From Amia ocellicauda (lineage: Eukaryota; Chordata; Actinopteri; Amiiformes; Amiidae), in the NCBI RefSeq assembly GCF_036373705.1, contig NC_089864.1:9437501-9501500 (forward strand): DNA of 64,000 bases, written 5' to 3'. The translations under genes and the position numbers were made by a program. Below the pieces are notes generated by a model, which was not told where the DNA came from, made no database searches, and saw only the letters and a program-made list of their open reading frames with translations. Below are positions 33,252 through 48,200 of the stretch, piece after piece (within the stretch, counting starts at the first letter, position 1; each line of letters starts with the position of its first letter).

Positions 33252-36200
33252 GTAAGCTCCTGCTGTTCTTTTGTATTTATATTTTTGATTTATTTGGTGT
33301 TTATTTGGCGTTTGGAGAGCGACACCAGGTTTGACGTGTGCACTGTTTTGATCAGCATCGAGGGTGGCTTTAGATGAAGTGCACTGCATTGAAAAATAAC
33401 TGTACGTATACATTCATATCATATATATGTAGCCTGTGCACACAAACACAATGACAATTCGCAGTAGGTAAATAGGGTGACTGTGTAGTGAGTGCACTAC
33501 ATTGTTTATCATCAGTGTCTGCCAGTATAGTGTGCTTTGTTATGGACTGAAGTGTTACAATGTATCCTCAGGTATAAAGCGTGTAATCACCTCCCCAGTG
33601 TGGCAATGTACACAATGTATACATTCACGCATGCATGCATTTATATATGAATGAATGGAAGTGATCCAGTTATGCCTCCCCTTCTTATATCGTACAAAAA
33701 CACATCGATCATTTGTATATCCAACGCCACTGAGTTCTTCATTATGGTTTATTTATTTGTGGGCAATTGTTGGCATCACTTTATTCTCAAATGTATCGAG
33801 CTAGCAACCTTGTAATGTCTGTGCAAGTTATAACGTTTCTAGTGATGCATTCCGACGCTTTACTAATCCTCTTCAATAGCAATCACTCTGCCATAGCTGT
33901 GTGCTGTCAGGGACCGAGCTAGCAAGGACATAATCAGCAGTACATTAAAAAGAAATCAATATGCAAAGGGAAATTGGCGTTTGCAAAACAATATTAGTGT
34001 GTCAGTTGCCCCCTCCCACCCCCCACCACCCGTTACAGACAGATTGCTTAATCTAAGGCTAAGTCGCTATAGAAAAACAGGATCAGTGATGCACTTGTTC
34101 TGCAATCAAACTACTGATTCAGGTCCTTTTCTGGGAGCCGGGGCTGGTCTATTGAAAGACAGCAACTTATTTAAATCCATTTTCTTCGACGTTTTAACCT
34201 CAGTGGTGTTTTTGTTGCCTCCCGGGGCTGGTCGTGAAGCTTTCCGCACGTTGGTATCACTCCAGGTCACAGCTGGGCTTCTCCATATTGATCCACTCCT
34301 TCTGTCAGAGGGTGACATGGGCTCAGCACCCTGGTGTTGACTTCATAACTGGGTGAAAACAGTTGTGCACCTGCAATAGCTTATTCAGCATGCTTTTGCA
34401 GTCATAGCAAGAATGAATGCTTTAACTGAATTATTGTATCTGTTCTTATGTGTGTGTGTCTACATATAACCAAAGAAAAAGCTGCTGGTCAAGAGCTAAA
34501 TACTGTTACTTGGATGTGAAAACTACTTAAACTGTTGGCTTTTGCACATGTTTATTTAGTATATATTTGGAAATAAAATCTGCCAATGGATATATTTTAC
34601 AGGCAGTGTTACCTTATGTATGTACATGAAGCTAGCTTTTTAAATGGAATATACTTATCCTTATCAGTCAAAAGAGTAACAAAATGAGACAAGAGATGTG
34701 AAAATCTAGGATAAGATAGCAAGTGATAGGTGGTCAGCTGAGTGATGAGGCTCCTGCGATAAGATAGCCTTGGCTCCAAGGAAGCTCTTCAAACAGGGAA
34801 ACTACAAGAAAAGTCTGTGTTTTGCATCATGGACCCCACTCAATAGATAAAGAACAACTGGTAAGCATAACTGGAATAAACAAAACTTGCTGAGGGTGCA
34901 AGAAAACTGAATGAGACACTGATTTATTGTAAAAGTCCTGTCATAACCACAACCAAACTTGCTGATCTCAGTTTCATGATATGTGTCCATATCAGTGGGA
35001 ACTTAAAAGATCTGGAAGAAGCTGCTGTGTTGTATGATGGGTGGAGTCGCAGCTCTGAAACCTTTTGATCAGTTGAAGAAGCCACAAACATCCGTAAATG
35101 GGCACTGCCTGTGACTGTGTTTCAGCAAAAAAGATTCAAATGAAAACGGTGGAAATAGTGCTACAGAAGAAATCATTTTTGAACTTTCCAGCTATAAGAG
35201 AAGCTGGGTTGTGGTTAGATATAACAGGTCAGAGGTTGTCAAAATAGTTTGAATTGTCTGCAGTTTAGAGGTAGGATTACAGAGGTTTAGCGTTCTTTTG
35301 CAGATGCACAAATCAGTGATACACTTCGAATGGAAAAGTCATTTGTACAGGAACAATATGATTCTACTCTTCAAGCTCAAGAAATAGCAGAGGTGAGGAA
35401 AGTTGACATAGGGGTGATGGTACAAAGAGTGATGTAGGACAGGCAACAAATAGACAACCCAATGCAGGTATTTTCACGAGGGAATGTCTGCAGTAAAATG
35501 CCAGCAAACATGTCCTGCTTTGTATTTTCTTTTGAGGTTCTTATTACTTTTTCATGCGAACAGTTATTTTTTTTGACTGTCCTTTTCCTGGGTTTATTTG
35601 CACTGACCCCCACCTTCCTCTTCCACATGATGAAACTTGCCTGTATTTTATCAGAGCTGTTTATTTTGCATCGGTTATCCTGACACTTCTGCACATTTTA
35701 AGTGTAAGCTGCAGGAAGGTATATACAATCCATTCACTAATTATGCCAAAGCTTTGCCTTAAGCAGCACAGCCAAATTATAGTATGTCCAAGGACATCTA
35801 CTGTCTTCAGTAGATAACATTATTTTATCCCGAAGACAGTTTAAAGCAGATAAATAGCGGATGTTCAGCATTTAGAAAGTGAAGGTGATTCAAATGAAAA
35901 AAGTGGTAATGAACATGGTAATATGGTTAAAACTGGGACAACTCATGTAATTTCCTATTATTAGCTACTATAAAATAGGACTTTAACTCGCTCTACATTT
36001 TACGTGCTTATTTTATTTATATAAAGCAACTTTTAAGCCTGATGCATACTTCTTAAGGGTGTCTGTCAAATAAAATGATTACTCTTGTGACATTTTACAT
36101 TGATTATGCATGTATGTGTGTATGTATGTATTGTTATCCAGCTCCAATTATTTCAGTCATTTGACAATAGTTGAAAGGTTTGTTACTGACAGTCATTTTA

Positions 36201-39200
36201 CATTCTTTGGGGTGTTATATATAGACATGCTTGTTATGCTTGCCACAATTGTTTATGCTTTTCATCACCCAATTTAGAGAAGACAACAAACTACACAATC
36301 CAAGAACGTCAGCAAATGTTTTAGAAATGTTCATCCCGTATCAATGTGCATGGACATTTGGACCCAACAGTGAAATTAGTCCTACCACACCACCTCCAGA
36401 CAAAACAATCATTCTCATAAATGCTATAGAAGATTTTTTTTTTTTTTAATTTACAGCCAAGTGTTGTTGAAATACTTAGCTCATGTGCTTCAATGTCCAT
36501 ATCTTCTCAGCAAGTATGGCTTTGTTAAGTGGATTTGGGTTCTTTATCCTCCCTTCTTAGTAAGGCCGATAAGCTTGAACTAATTAGGATGGACTTGAAG
36601 GGGTTAGGCCAGTGAAAGTTTCAGCGGCATTTGAATATCCAATGTTGGAGCGGTACAGTTGTTCGATTGTGTTGTGCAAACTTAGGTAACTGCTTTGCAG
36701 GGAAAGGAAGCACGGTTTGTTAATGCGGGGTCTCCGTTCGCTGATTGGAAGGCATGGGGGAGGGTGTCAGCTGTCAGCTGTTTGGTACTTCCTGAACAAA
36801 CAACAAGGACAAAGGGAATTAACACTTTGGTAGAGGTCAAGTGTATCCAGACAGTTATCCTTGTGTTTATTTTGAGATGGGGCTTAATTGGTTTACAGGT
36901 TTGAGCAGTTTGATGCATCTAAGGGGGTCCATTTGGTCAATTGTTCTTTTATTGCTTGGCACATTCATTAATACACTTAAATCTACAAGTGATACAAATC
37001 AGCTCTCTGCATACTAAAAACATACCTGCTTCATGGCCAACAGACACGTGATGAGTTGTTCAGTATGGTACCTTGAAGGTCTTATGGCATTTACCCACGA
37101 AACTTTCCAAATCATCCCAAAGGTATCAACTATCACAGAGGACTGAAGATTCTAGGTGTTTGTGTATATTTGCACATAATGAAACCCATTTTTGCATGAT
37201 TTATAAATATTGTCAGTGGCTTTTAAGAGGGAGCATGTATGATTTGCGAGGGGGACGAACCAAATCACCTCGCTTCCAATAACTAAGCCTCTGGTAAATG
37301 AAGTACTGGCACATAAGACCAATCTCCATCCAGTTTATAGTTGGACACACAGATATTTATCATTCATGGGGTGCAGTGGTGAATTTTAAACTTGTTTTAT
37401 GTCACAAAGCAGGCCCCTTGATGAAGTCAGACTTTCAGACAGGATTTCAAGACCTGTTTCTACCTAGTAGTTCCTTTTTAAAATCCACATTATTCATGAT
37501 TATTATGAATGTTTTACCTCTCGCTTATCTGAATCCCTCCAGTATTATACAATCATTTTACAAGAAGTGTGATCATCACTTGACATGACTCGATTGCGTC
37601 ATACAAGTTCCAGTAGCCATTTCTCCTGTTCAAGTCAACCTTTCCAAAATATAATGGATGTGTTCTAGACCGCTCCATATGACAATAAGGAGTCTGGCTG
37701 GAACACAAGAGGACTCGTCTAAAGAAACCTTAGATCATCCTGCTCGCTGGTAGTGGAGCTTTCAAAGTTGGATTTATGAAAACGGCTTGCACTGCATGTG
37801 AATTAAGTCCTTTATTCATTGAGTCATTTGCGTGACAGTGTGTGCCAGTGTAACACAGTAACAGAAGGCCTATAAAACCCTAGATCAGCAAGTAAAAACC
37901 TCCTCCTTCAAGTAGGGTGCGGTGAAGTAATATAATGGATAGGAAGTGAGTCCTGTTAAAATTAATTTGGTGTGAGGGCAGCATTGTTTGACATGTTGGA
38001 AGACTTTCAAAAGCCTTCCAGTTTGCAAGATCCGTCGTAACTTCCCCTAAGCAATCATTCTGTGTGTAGAATGCGGAAAAAGCAACAGCAAAGTGTTTAT
38101 AGTTCTTCCTCAAGGAACAAGCTGTATTACCGACATCACCATTTGGAATACAAAACATCTGAGCTACTGAAATGTTTGTGGTTTAATAGCAAAGATGTGG
38201 ATTTCATATAATGCCACTCAAACTTTATTTTATTTGCTCATCGTCTCATGTGTAGAAACGTGAAAATGGTTTGATGTGCTTTGTTCTCTTCTGCTGGCAA
38301 ATGACAATGAGCATCCTTGGCTGTTATTTCATGTCTTTAAATGTTTATTTTTATTGAACACCTGTTAAATTCTTTAAATGTATTGATGATCAAGTGCAAA
38401 CTACAAATAATATTGACAAAAATCTTTAGCACATACTACCGCAGCATGGTCAATTCATTAGTACAGAATGATTTGGCTAAATCTATATGCTTTACAGATC
38501 AAACATTTTTCACCAAATGAAGATGTTGGACAAAGCCTGCTGTCGGAGCAGTGATTCGTCTCATGTTTGTGTATGGGCAGCAGTGAATCACAAACTGCTG
38601 TAGGTCATCCTGGGGGGGGGCGTGCTGGTGGGTGGGAGCGATGGTGTGTGTCAAGGGGACTTGCTGCTCAAATCGCCACCAGGCACTATGCCCCCGGGAT
38701 TTGGAGATTTGTTAAGCAGTGCTGTTGGCAATTCCCTCATTATGCTCAGTCTTAATAAAATTTGCTGTGGGCAAATGGAAAAACAGCCCCGACGCCTGCT
38801 AGGTTGTAATTGCTTCTTGATCTACTACTGTGTTCTCATGATTAAGGAATAACGCACAGAGGAAGGGGCAATGCAAGTCAATAAACAGATCTCCCACGTG
38901 AATTACATAGTTATTCTGGGATCAAACCGGGCAAGCTATTTCAGTGGAGTTTTGATTTACATGTCTTTATGTACATGGAACTATACTTTTATATTTAGTC
39001 AACTGAAATATATATATAGTAGTTTAAAAGGACATTTTTGGAGACAAAACATAATACTTTTCAGCAGTAGCTCCTGTTTAGAAGTGTGTGTTTGCAAACC
39101 ACTGAAAATCTGTGCTCATAACGCAGAAGGACACATTCTGAATCCAGGTACTAAGGTGACATTTACAAAATCAAGTCAACTGAAACATTGCAGATTGAAA

Positions 39201-42200
39201 CAGAAATATGAATAGGAAATGTAGAATTCTGTAAAACTGTGACCCACCTACCAAGTGGCTTCTGTATGTCAAACATTGTGTTGTATGCATCTGTTCAATT
39301 TCTTTACTGATCTGCATGTGAATGTGTGAAAACCAGAGTCTTTGGGGATTTGCTTTGCTTTCTTTAAATAGGCTTGGGGATTCATGATACCTTGGTAATT
39401 GCAATATTTGTTTCCAAGATTTGACAGTTTTAAGCTGACACTCTAGTCTTTGTTGGTGTTTCACCCGATTATACAGCACAGATTTAGAAATGAGGAAATG
39501 ACCGCATTAAGTATTTGCAGAAGCAGCAAAAAAAAAAAAAAGTGTTAATTTCCAATGTTAAACATTTACTGCTTTCAATCGTAACGTCTAGAATTACATG
39601 CATATATAGTACATCTGATAAAATAACGAATGTAAATGTTGGTTAATACTACTGTCCTACACTCACCCCCACCCCTAAACAATATGTTTTGCTTGATGTT
39701 ATTCAACACAACATACCCTGTGGATTGTTTCCTTTGAAACTGGACAAGTGCAGGAGGTTATCCAAGAAGCTTCATGTTCCCGGGGATTGGGACTAATGTT
39801 AGTGACAGTCCAAGACATAAGTAGAGATCTTTAGACAGCTTTGAAAAGCCCTGGCACTCGTCCTCTGACTTTTCCTCTCGGCTGAGATTAAACTGATCCT
39901 TAAGACCAGAGGTTTCCCTCTTTCTTTCTCTTAGATTGGTCCATCTCTTTATCTATTACTGTACAACACCCTGTCCCCAACACACACACAAACACACACA
40001 CACACTTTTTTTGTCTCTTATGCAAGATCATAATGATGCTACTGTCATGTACAAATTGAAATGTAAGTATGCAAAATGAGATTTCAGTATTTGTTTACTT
40101 TCATAATTTCCTTTAGGCAGGTTGTTTGTAGGGATAGGAAACTGCCAAAACCATCTGGCTGCTGCATCAAGCCAGCATAATTTAAATTTCTTACCATTCA
40201 GGTAGAATCTCTTGGAAATTGTGGAAAACTTGTGATCCATCAGCCTTGAGGTGGATGATGCAGGTTTGTAGGGCAGCTGGGGGGGCTTCTCTAGTCAGTC
40301 CAGAGTGTGTATATACATACAGTAATGGAGGACCAACTCTTGTTTTATTTACATAGAACCAAAGACTAAATGTATGTTTATTTACTTTGTTTTGTGGAGG
40401 GGGAGTTCCTCCAAAAGGCACAGCAGGTTTTGTTTCTTCTCATACTTCTCTCAACCCCCAGGAACCTTGCTTTTCTGCTTTCTTCAGGCGCTCTCACATT
40501 AGAGATGTACAGACTTGCGGTCCTTGCAAACGTCTTCAGCACATATGGTGTGCGTGGGAGAAAGCATTCTGCAGTCTTTAACCCTTTTCCACGGGCACAT
40601 CTGACATGAGCCAGTCCTTCGACAAGAAGGTTTGCAGCTTGAACAAATTTGTAAGCATCTCAATAAAAAGTCACTTTCTCTGAGATGTTTAAGGTGCTCA
40701 GGAGAAACCAAATTAAATGGCCACATTCGTACATAAAACCAATTTGGGGCTAGACCAAATGTTGATCCTGTCGCGTTTTGATTTATAAATAGTATAAAGT
40801 GTTTTTTTGCACTAAATAAACCGCGATAGGGGAACGATTTCCAATCTGTAAAGGAACCTTCAAGGCAGACTTTTCAAACATAATTATCGTAGATCGTGTT
40901 TGAATTTTGATTGTACTGCAAATTGTAATTGTCTTTGCATTAACTGTTTTGGTAGTTTTTGATTATAGAATGGATCCAATTATTTCATATTGTGTGTATA
41001 TTAATTTTCGCTTGCTACCATGCCATGTCTGTCTGAAAGAGAAATACTTAAAAAATAATAATACACTGTTGTATATTCTCTCTTCTGCATGTTTTCCTTA
41101 ATAGAATAATTGAATTTTAACCTAATTTAACCAAATTTTAAGTAGGAACCAGATTTTTTTAAGGTTTCTTCTCAAGTAGTGAAATGGTTTCTGAAGTTCC
41201 ATTGAAGTTGTTTATCAAAGGGAGGTACCTTCCTTTTTCTTATCATAGTCCTGGACTTTCCCCCTGAATCCATTCAGCCGGGTCAGAGCTGAACTATTGT
41301 CTAAAAAAAAAAAAAAAGTGTAAAAACAGTGGGAGATTTCTTTCCATGCCTAGTATTTAAAACAATCATGTTCTGTACATGTTGTTGTTGTGATCGGTCG
41401 GGTGTCATTAAGACAAATAAAACAACACTTTTTAAAGTTTTAAACAGATGTTCCCATCACACTTTTTATTCCTGTTATTTTTAAATGTGGATTTGGGGGA
41501 TTCAGACACCCCTCCCTCCCACTGGAGCACTGCAACGTGATCTGTGTGACAAGTGCTTCGAACTTCTATAGCTCCGTACCCCAGTCTGTTTACTTTTCAA
41601 CACTTTTGGTGCGAGCCAACGAGCTATTAAATGTACTTGACACTCGTACTTTTGGTTTTGTCCCTGAATATAATCATGGGGCTAGATTAAATCACAACCT
41701 TGCCCCACCCACTAATGGGAAACTGCAGACCTGAACTTGGTAGCAGTTATATTTATTTGTAGAAGACAGGAGTTATCTGACAATCAATAAGGCTGCTACT
41801 GAGTACAGGTTTGTAGTTTTCTATTAGCGTGTGGTTCCAATTTGTGATTGAATCCTAGCCTTAGTTGGGATTAGATTCTGCTCTTATTAAAAAAAATCTC
41901 TGTGTTTCCACCTAACACATCGCCACTTTGTGTGTCAGTCAGTCAGAGAACAGATTCCAGGTAATGTAGGTCTGTCCTGATGCTCTTTAGATGACCCCAT
42001 TAACACTTGGGAATGTATTGTTTACTCAGGACTTCAAAGGAATTTCTGGGCAAGACTTCTGGCATGTGGTCATGTACAGCATGTGCAGCAGTATCTTTCC
42101 TTGTGTTTTATTTATTTCAGGCCTTCAGTGATGACTCTTTTAATAATATTGAAGCTAAGTTATGGTAATTATATGATATGCATTTTAAAGGGCAATGGTT

Positions 42201-45200
42201 CTCCATTAATTCTTAGAGAAAGGTTTTACTTAGATGTTCATGTATATAAGTAATTCATTAAATGTTCTTAAGATGGGCACAAACTGCTATTTAAAGTGGT
42301 TCAGAAAATACGTTTTGTGAATTGTCACGACAACATGCATGTTTTTTCACTGTTTAGTCATGACCTGCTTTTCAAAGTGCCATGGGTGTAAATTGGTTAA
42401 ACTACACACTTCTTTTACACATCTTATGAGAACCTACCTGAAGATAAACTAATTAATTCACTGCATGATGTATATGTGCAGCTATGACACACTGTAACAC
42501 TTCAAAGCACAGTACAAGTGGCATGAAAATATTTTAAGGTCCTCCTACAAATGCTGCTGCCGAACAAAATGAATACATTGTTATTCGTCTTTTTTCAGAT
42601 GCTTTCCAATAACAGATCTTTGCGTTACAATTGTACTACATTTTTCAATTGGGAGATAAAAGTCTGGGCAATTGAGCTATGCTTACTGTACTGCAGCCCA
42701 ATCCAGGTTGACTTGCATCTTCACAGCTGCTACTGGTAGCTGCCTATCGCAACCACAATCCATCCCATTCAATTAATGTTAGATAATATAAAAGATAACT
42801 GCTGATAATATACGTTTTTTTTTAACGGGAGCCATTTCCCAGACTCTGCTGACCGTGAAGTTTTCATTTTCTGTCCTGCCTGAAATCCACGCAACTTCTC
42901 TGATGACCATTTAATTGTTTTCCAGAAAGTACACAGTCATTGTAAAGAGCTGTAAAACAATACATAAAAAATGAAGTAGTACAGTTGAATATAGTAGATC
43001 TTGCCTACAGAGTAAACATGATGTCTTGTATGATGGGGTTTAGGGAAGAATATGAAAGCTTTCTGAATGTCTCACTTAATCATATCACTGGGGTTAACCT
43101 GTCAAGAATGTTTTTTAGCATTTATGTTTTTATAGCACATGAATACTGATCCCTGTTTTGCTACACAGAAATGCATTTAGATCCAAAGAGCTTTCTGGGG
43201 ATTTTGCATTTTCCGAGTTTCCCAACTGCAGCCCTGGGATTGCAAACAAGGAACTTGAACACCATCCTAATTACACAGTGTAGAAAACACAGTTGGGACA
43301 GATGCATTTTCCTCTTGAAGGAATGGAGCCATGTTATATTTATGATTCAGGTACAGTAGTGTGCTTTATTGTAAACGAATTTGCAAACTGTTATCTAGGT
43401 TATTCTGGAAAAAGCAGGTATGTTTTTTTGTAATTCAGTACCCATGTTTTTCAATTGATTTATACTCAGTGGCATTAGAGACCAAACACACAACCAGTTT
43501 TGTTTAATTAATCCCAACCTGTGCCTGAGAGCTCCCATTTATGTATAATACTAATTTTCCCACCCCCCCTGTAGAATTGACAGGGAATGTTTTTGCTGCA
43601 GGCAGATTGCTGTTTTTTTAATATTGTTGTTATTATTCTCCCACTGTTGTTTATGGTTTCTGCAATCTGTGATTTATCTTACCTCATTAATATGCTTGGT
43701 TTGCTCCATTTCGTTATACCTGTGAATTGTTTGCTGTTTTGAAGCTGTTTAAAGGCCATCTCCCAGATGCAGACGAATCTAAACTTTGCTAAGATTCTCC
43801 CCTCCCCCGCGACACTCACACCTTAAAGCTGGAAAACTGGAATCTCTCAACAACAGAGAGGCATAAGGAAATTAACACTAGACTGGGAGACTTGTTTTTC
43901 CCCTGCTATTACTAACAGTACAGGCCTATATCGTGTGGACAGTAATAAATCAAGACCAAAACCATATTTTGATAGTACTGCTAATACCGATTATAAAACT
44001 TTAGTTCCCACGAGATACTAAATCGTTCGCATGAGATACTAAATCATTCTCACGAGATTTTATTTTTCTCTCAGGTCCCTTCCTGTGCTCCATACATAGC
44101 AGTGCTTGAAGCAATGTTTTTATTTTAATAGCCAGGAGTTAATCCCAGTTTTTTCTTTATGGTCGTCAGAAAAATAAAATGATCGCTCCTAACCGAACAG
44201 AAATATAATAAATATATACATATTACTTTCAAAATATTTTATAATGATTCCAGCGGTAGTTGAATGTTTATTTACTTTTCTGCCTTCTGCGCAATTGTTG
44301 CATTTATTTTTAACTCGTAAATAACCATATGCTGCATCTCACCCAATTACTTTTTGGTGGTCATGCAGCAATTTTTTCAAGGCATTGATTATTGATATAC
44401 GGTCTTACATTTCCATAGCCTCTGTACATGAACAGTTCACTAAAAAGAAAGGTTGGGAAACTCAATAACCAGAATGGACAGAGATACTATATATGACTGT
44501 TACTGCTGTAACTCTTCACTTCTGATTGGTTATAAGGCTTATGATTGATTGATGATTGACTATTGGTAATAGAAGGTCAGAATTCTGAACATTCCACCTT
44601 TATTTTCATTGACAGATTTATTTATTTTCTATTGATTTATAAATCAGTCATTATTTATCATATCCTGGTCAACTGTCATGCAACCTACTACTAGGTATGA
44701 AGAAGAATGACTGTACTAAGTTTGGTATGTGTAGTGCGAAAACTGTGGGAGGAGTTAGCGATTGTCAAACCTTTATACATTCTGCACGAGAATGCGGGCT
44801 AATAATAAAGCTCCTGTGAGAGATCAGCGCTGCGACGAGTGAGTCATCCGAGTTCATTCTCATATGTGGACTCGCAACACATCGTGATCACCTGAACAAA
44901 AATAAGATGTCTGCCCAAATTTACTCACTGTTTCTCAAACATTAGCTACACGCTGTCTGAGAGTGTAATAAATAGAATCCCGCTTATGTTATATTTGTGT
45001 GCAGTGGGCAGTGGTTTTGAATTAGCTACAACATAACTAAACATACACATTTGTTTTCTGAATACTGAACACGTACACCAAATAAAATCAGGGCCTAATC
45101 TCACTTTATTCCTGATCCAGCCTTTAGTTGATTTAATCACCTTCATGAGATTTCAAATTCCTTATCGGTGTTTTCTAGATTTTATTAGCCGAGATCTGTC

Positions 45201-48200
45201 ATTAGATATAGATTGTCCCACATGAAAAGTAAAGATGGTGTGAAAGATGTATCCTTTTACCTGAATAACATTTTGCCTTGAAACTTTTGAGATCTGTTTA
45301 ACTTTTTTCCAAACACCCTACCCCATGGGGCGTGGAGATTGTTGAAGTTTCTGACAACAGTTAATGCAAACATTTGTGAGTGACATTTCCCATTTATGTA
45401 AATCCCAGTTGAAAGCCTCCTCCATTCCCAGTCCCCCGGCTGGGCAGACACTCTTGTCAGTTTGGGAGGTGAAGAGATACACAGCAACAGATTGTTCCAT
45501 ATTTGCAGATATTCCCTGGGTTTCTGCATTAATTTATCATAAGTAGTGGGAAGATTAGCGGCAGACTTTTACTGAGCTCGAGAGAAGGGCTAAATTGCAC
45601 AGCATTTCTGTCAAAATATAAATCGGCTAAGGTCACATGTTAAATAATAATTTCTTGCCTATGTGCACTGAAGTATGCTTTGGTTCCTTAATTGTTCTCT
45701 TTTGCCATAAGTGCTTAACTCTTTCGAACTGTCATGTTATGTTTTATTTTCCATCCCTCCCCTTGGGCATAAGGGTTTTATATGAGAACCACAATGTAAC
45801 TGAACAAGGGGAATCAAGTATATTTTTCTCCCTTATTTCTATATTCATTTTTGTTCCTCTCCCCTCCCTTCAATCACCACTAACTCTTCGGACAGACCGT
45901 ATGAGTCAGAGCAGACAAGCTCATGTGATGACTGACTGATGCACACCATGCCCTGTATTTGCAGTGTATGACTGTGAACCTACACTACCCTGTGTGCTAA
46001 GTAGTGCCTGTGTTGTGTCATGAATGTTTAGGTGTACTGCAATGCACCAGTCAAACCGATCAAATGCATGGGTCTCATCCTCGTTAAACAGCCTTGTTAT
46101 CCTCATTATTTCTTTATGTTTTCAAAAGAACTGAACACTATTGGTGTTACTGCATCTAAAATTACTTTCATCATTTCAGTTTTATATTCAAGTCCCATAT
46201 TAAACTCTTACATTAAGTGTAGATTTTTGCACCAGTTCATGTTTTATATCTGACAAACTATCACTTAAAACAACCCTTTGCTGTCAGGATATTCAAATTC
46301 ACAACTGGTCCATGTCTTTGCTTTCAGTTACTTGTCAAATTAACTGTTAGTGTGTATAGTGCCTGGTTTATATTGTTGGAATTTAAAGCTTCGTTTTAAT
46401 CCAAGCAGTTTTTTGCTTTACTGAGTTCAGCTAATGAGCGTTAATGCTAAAAATAATGAAACACAAGTGAGTTTTTCTGCAGTGTACACAAGAATGACAC
46501 AGTTTCTACAGAGTGGGCTGGCAGGTGTTTATTTTGGGTTGTGGTATATATCGCTGTTTGCACATCCTCTATCTAGTACCTACCTGGTGATGCACTTTGC
46601 TGTGTTCTTTGCACATAGCCTTTCAATCTAATGGAAAAAAAACAACCATTTGACTTGATCAAACAATAAAAATGGCAACTACTGTCATTTGTCATTTGAT
46701 TAATTGTTTTGTTGTGTGATATCCGTCAGTGTGCTGCTCATTTTCATCCTACTGATGCCACTCATGCTTTATAGTGTTTCAACTTCAGGCAGCAAGTTGG
46801 GTTTCTTATCATTATTCACATTAAATATGAATTTAGAGTCTCTAATCTTTTGATCTTCAACCAAGGGAAGTGGCCTTTTTATTTATCAGTTTATGCTTTT
46901 TCAGAAAACTATGCCAACATTTTGACTGTGAGCTTTCATTCTCTGATCTCTCACTTCCACCTTTACTGTAGAGAGGACACCACTGTGTTTTCTGAAGTTT
47001 CCACCAAATAAGTGGAACAGTTGTGGCACCCATTTTCTTTACATCATCCCTGGTGATGTGGTAATAATGAGAAAAGGCATCTCCTTTTTGTCTGTAAAGA
47101 AGTATGAGGTATTGATTTATGTCATTTTTACACTACAAATGGTGCATGTTTCGATTAAAAATATATGGGGACAAATTCTAGACTGACTTCTAAAGACTTT
47201 GCAATTGCTGTCATGTTCTGTTTTGTATGTACGTTGCTAAATTTAGAGGTTTTCTTGATTTGTTATGGAAGGTCTGAGGCACGAGCAAATACTCTCCTCA
47301 TTTCTCCTCTGCTCAATCTTCTTTGCACATGGTACCATAATCCCGTGTGGATCCCTCAATCTCCTGGCACCACAATATCAGCATTATACCCTGTACCAAA
47401 AGTACATTTTTACTGCATGCTTTTACCTACCCTGTCTATCTCGCACAAAGAGGATTGGCCTAAAGAAAACGCATCTTGGCATCTGTAGCGCATCTAACTA
47501 CTGAAGGTTTTATAACCCAGCCACACACACACATACATACACACACACACACAACAAAATCTGTCTAGGTAGATTTAAATGATTTTAAACTATTGATTTT
47601 GGTGAAGGATTGTACGTTTGTTTGCTTTGCAGACAGAACAATACTAGAACTTTCAAATGGCACCCAAACCACTCTTAAATGTCAATCATAGGTCGTGTGT
47701 GACGTGGATGACCTGTATCATGAACAGGAGGGCATTTCGGCTTCAATTTGCCACTCTAACAACTTCTCCCAAAGGCAAATGTACAAAATGTCATCAAACT
47801 AAAATAAGATCAGGTCAAAAACGTCTTTATAAAAACATTGATTCCATATGGATTGACCCATGTATAGCCCAGACTCCGTATTAAACTATTCTGGTTTGTA
47901 CTGGTTTGTGTCTGGATCACATCCTGCCAAAAATAGTGATTTCCTTTTAATTGTATTGTTAATTAATATTGCTGAAAACTGCAGGAGAGGTTACGATTAT
48001 ATACATAGAAACATAATAAACACTCATGATTGAAATAATGCCGAGTCTGGCAAATATTTCTTACAGGGGAGTTTTTTTAATTTTATTTTTTAAATTAACA
48101 CTTCAGTTAATGTAGTTTGTTTGAAGTGTAAATGATTTTCCAGCCCTTTTGATGTTCAGTAATGTTAGAAACATTCACTTAATACAAGTTTCTTTCTTCT

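Noticed and set aside
34315..34340. Partial REST/NRSF half-site (CTCAGCACC)
   Set aside because: The second half-site GGACAGCGCC is absent.
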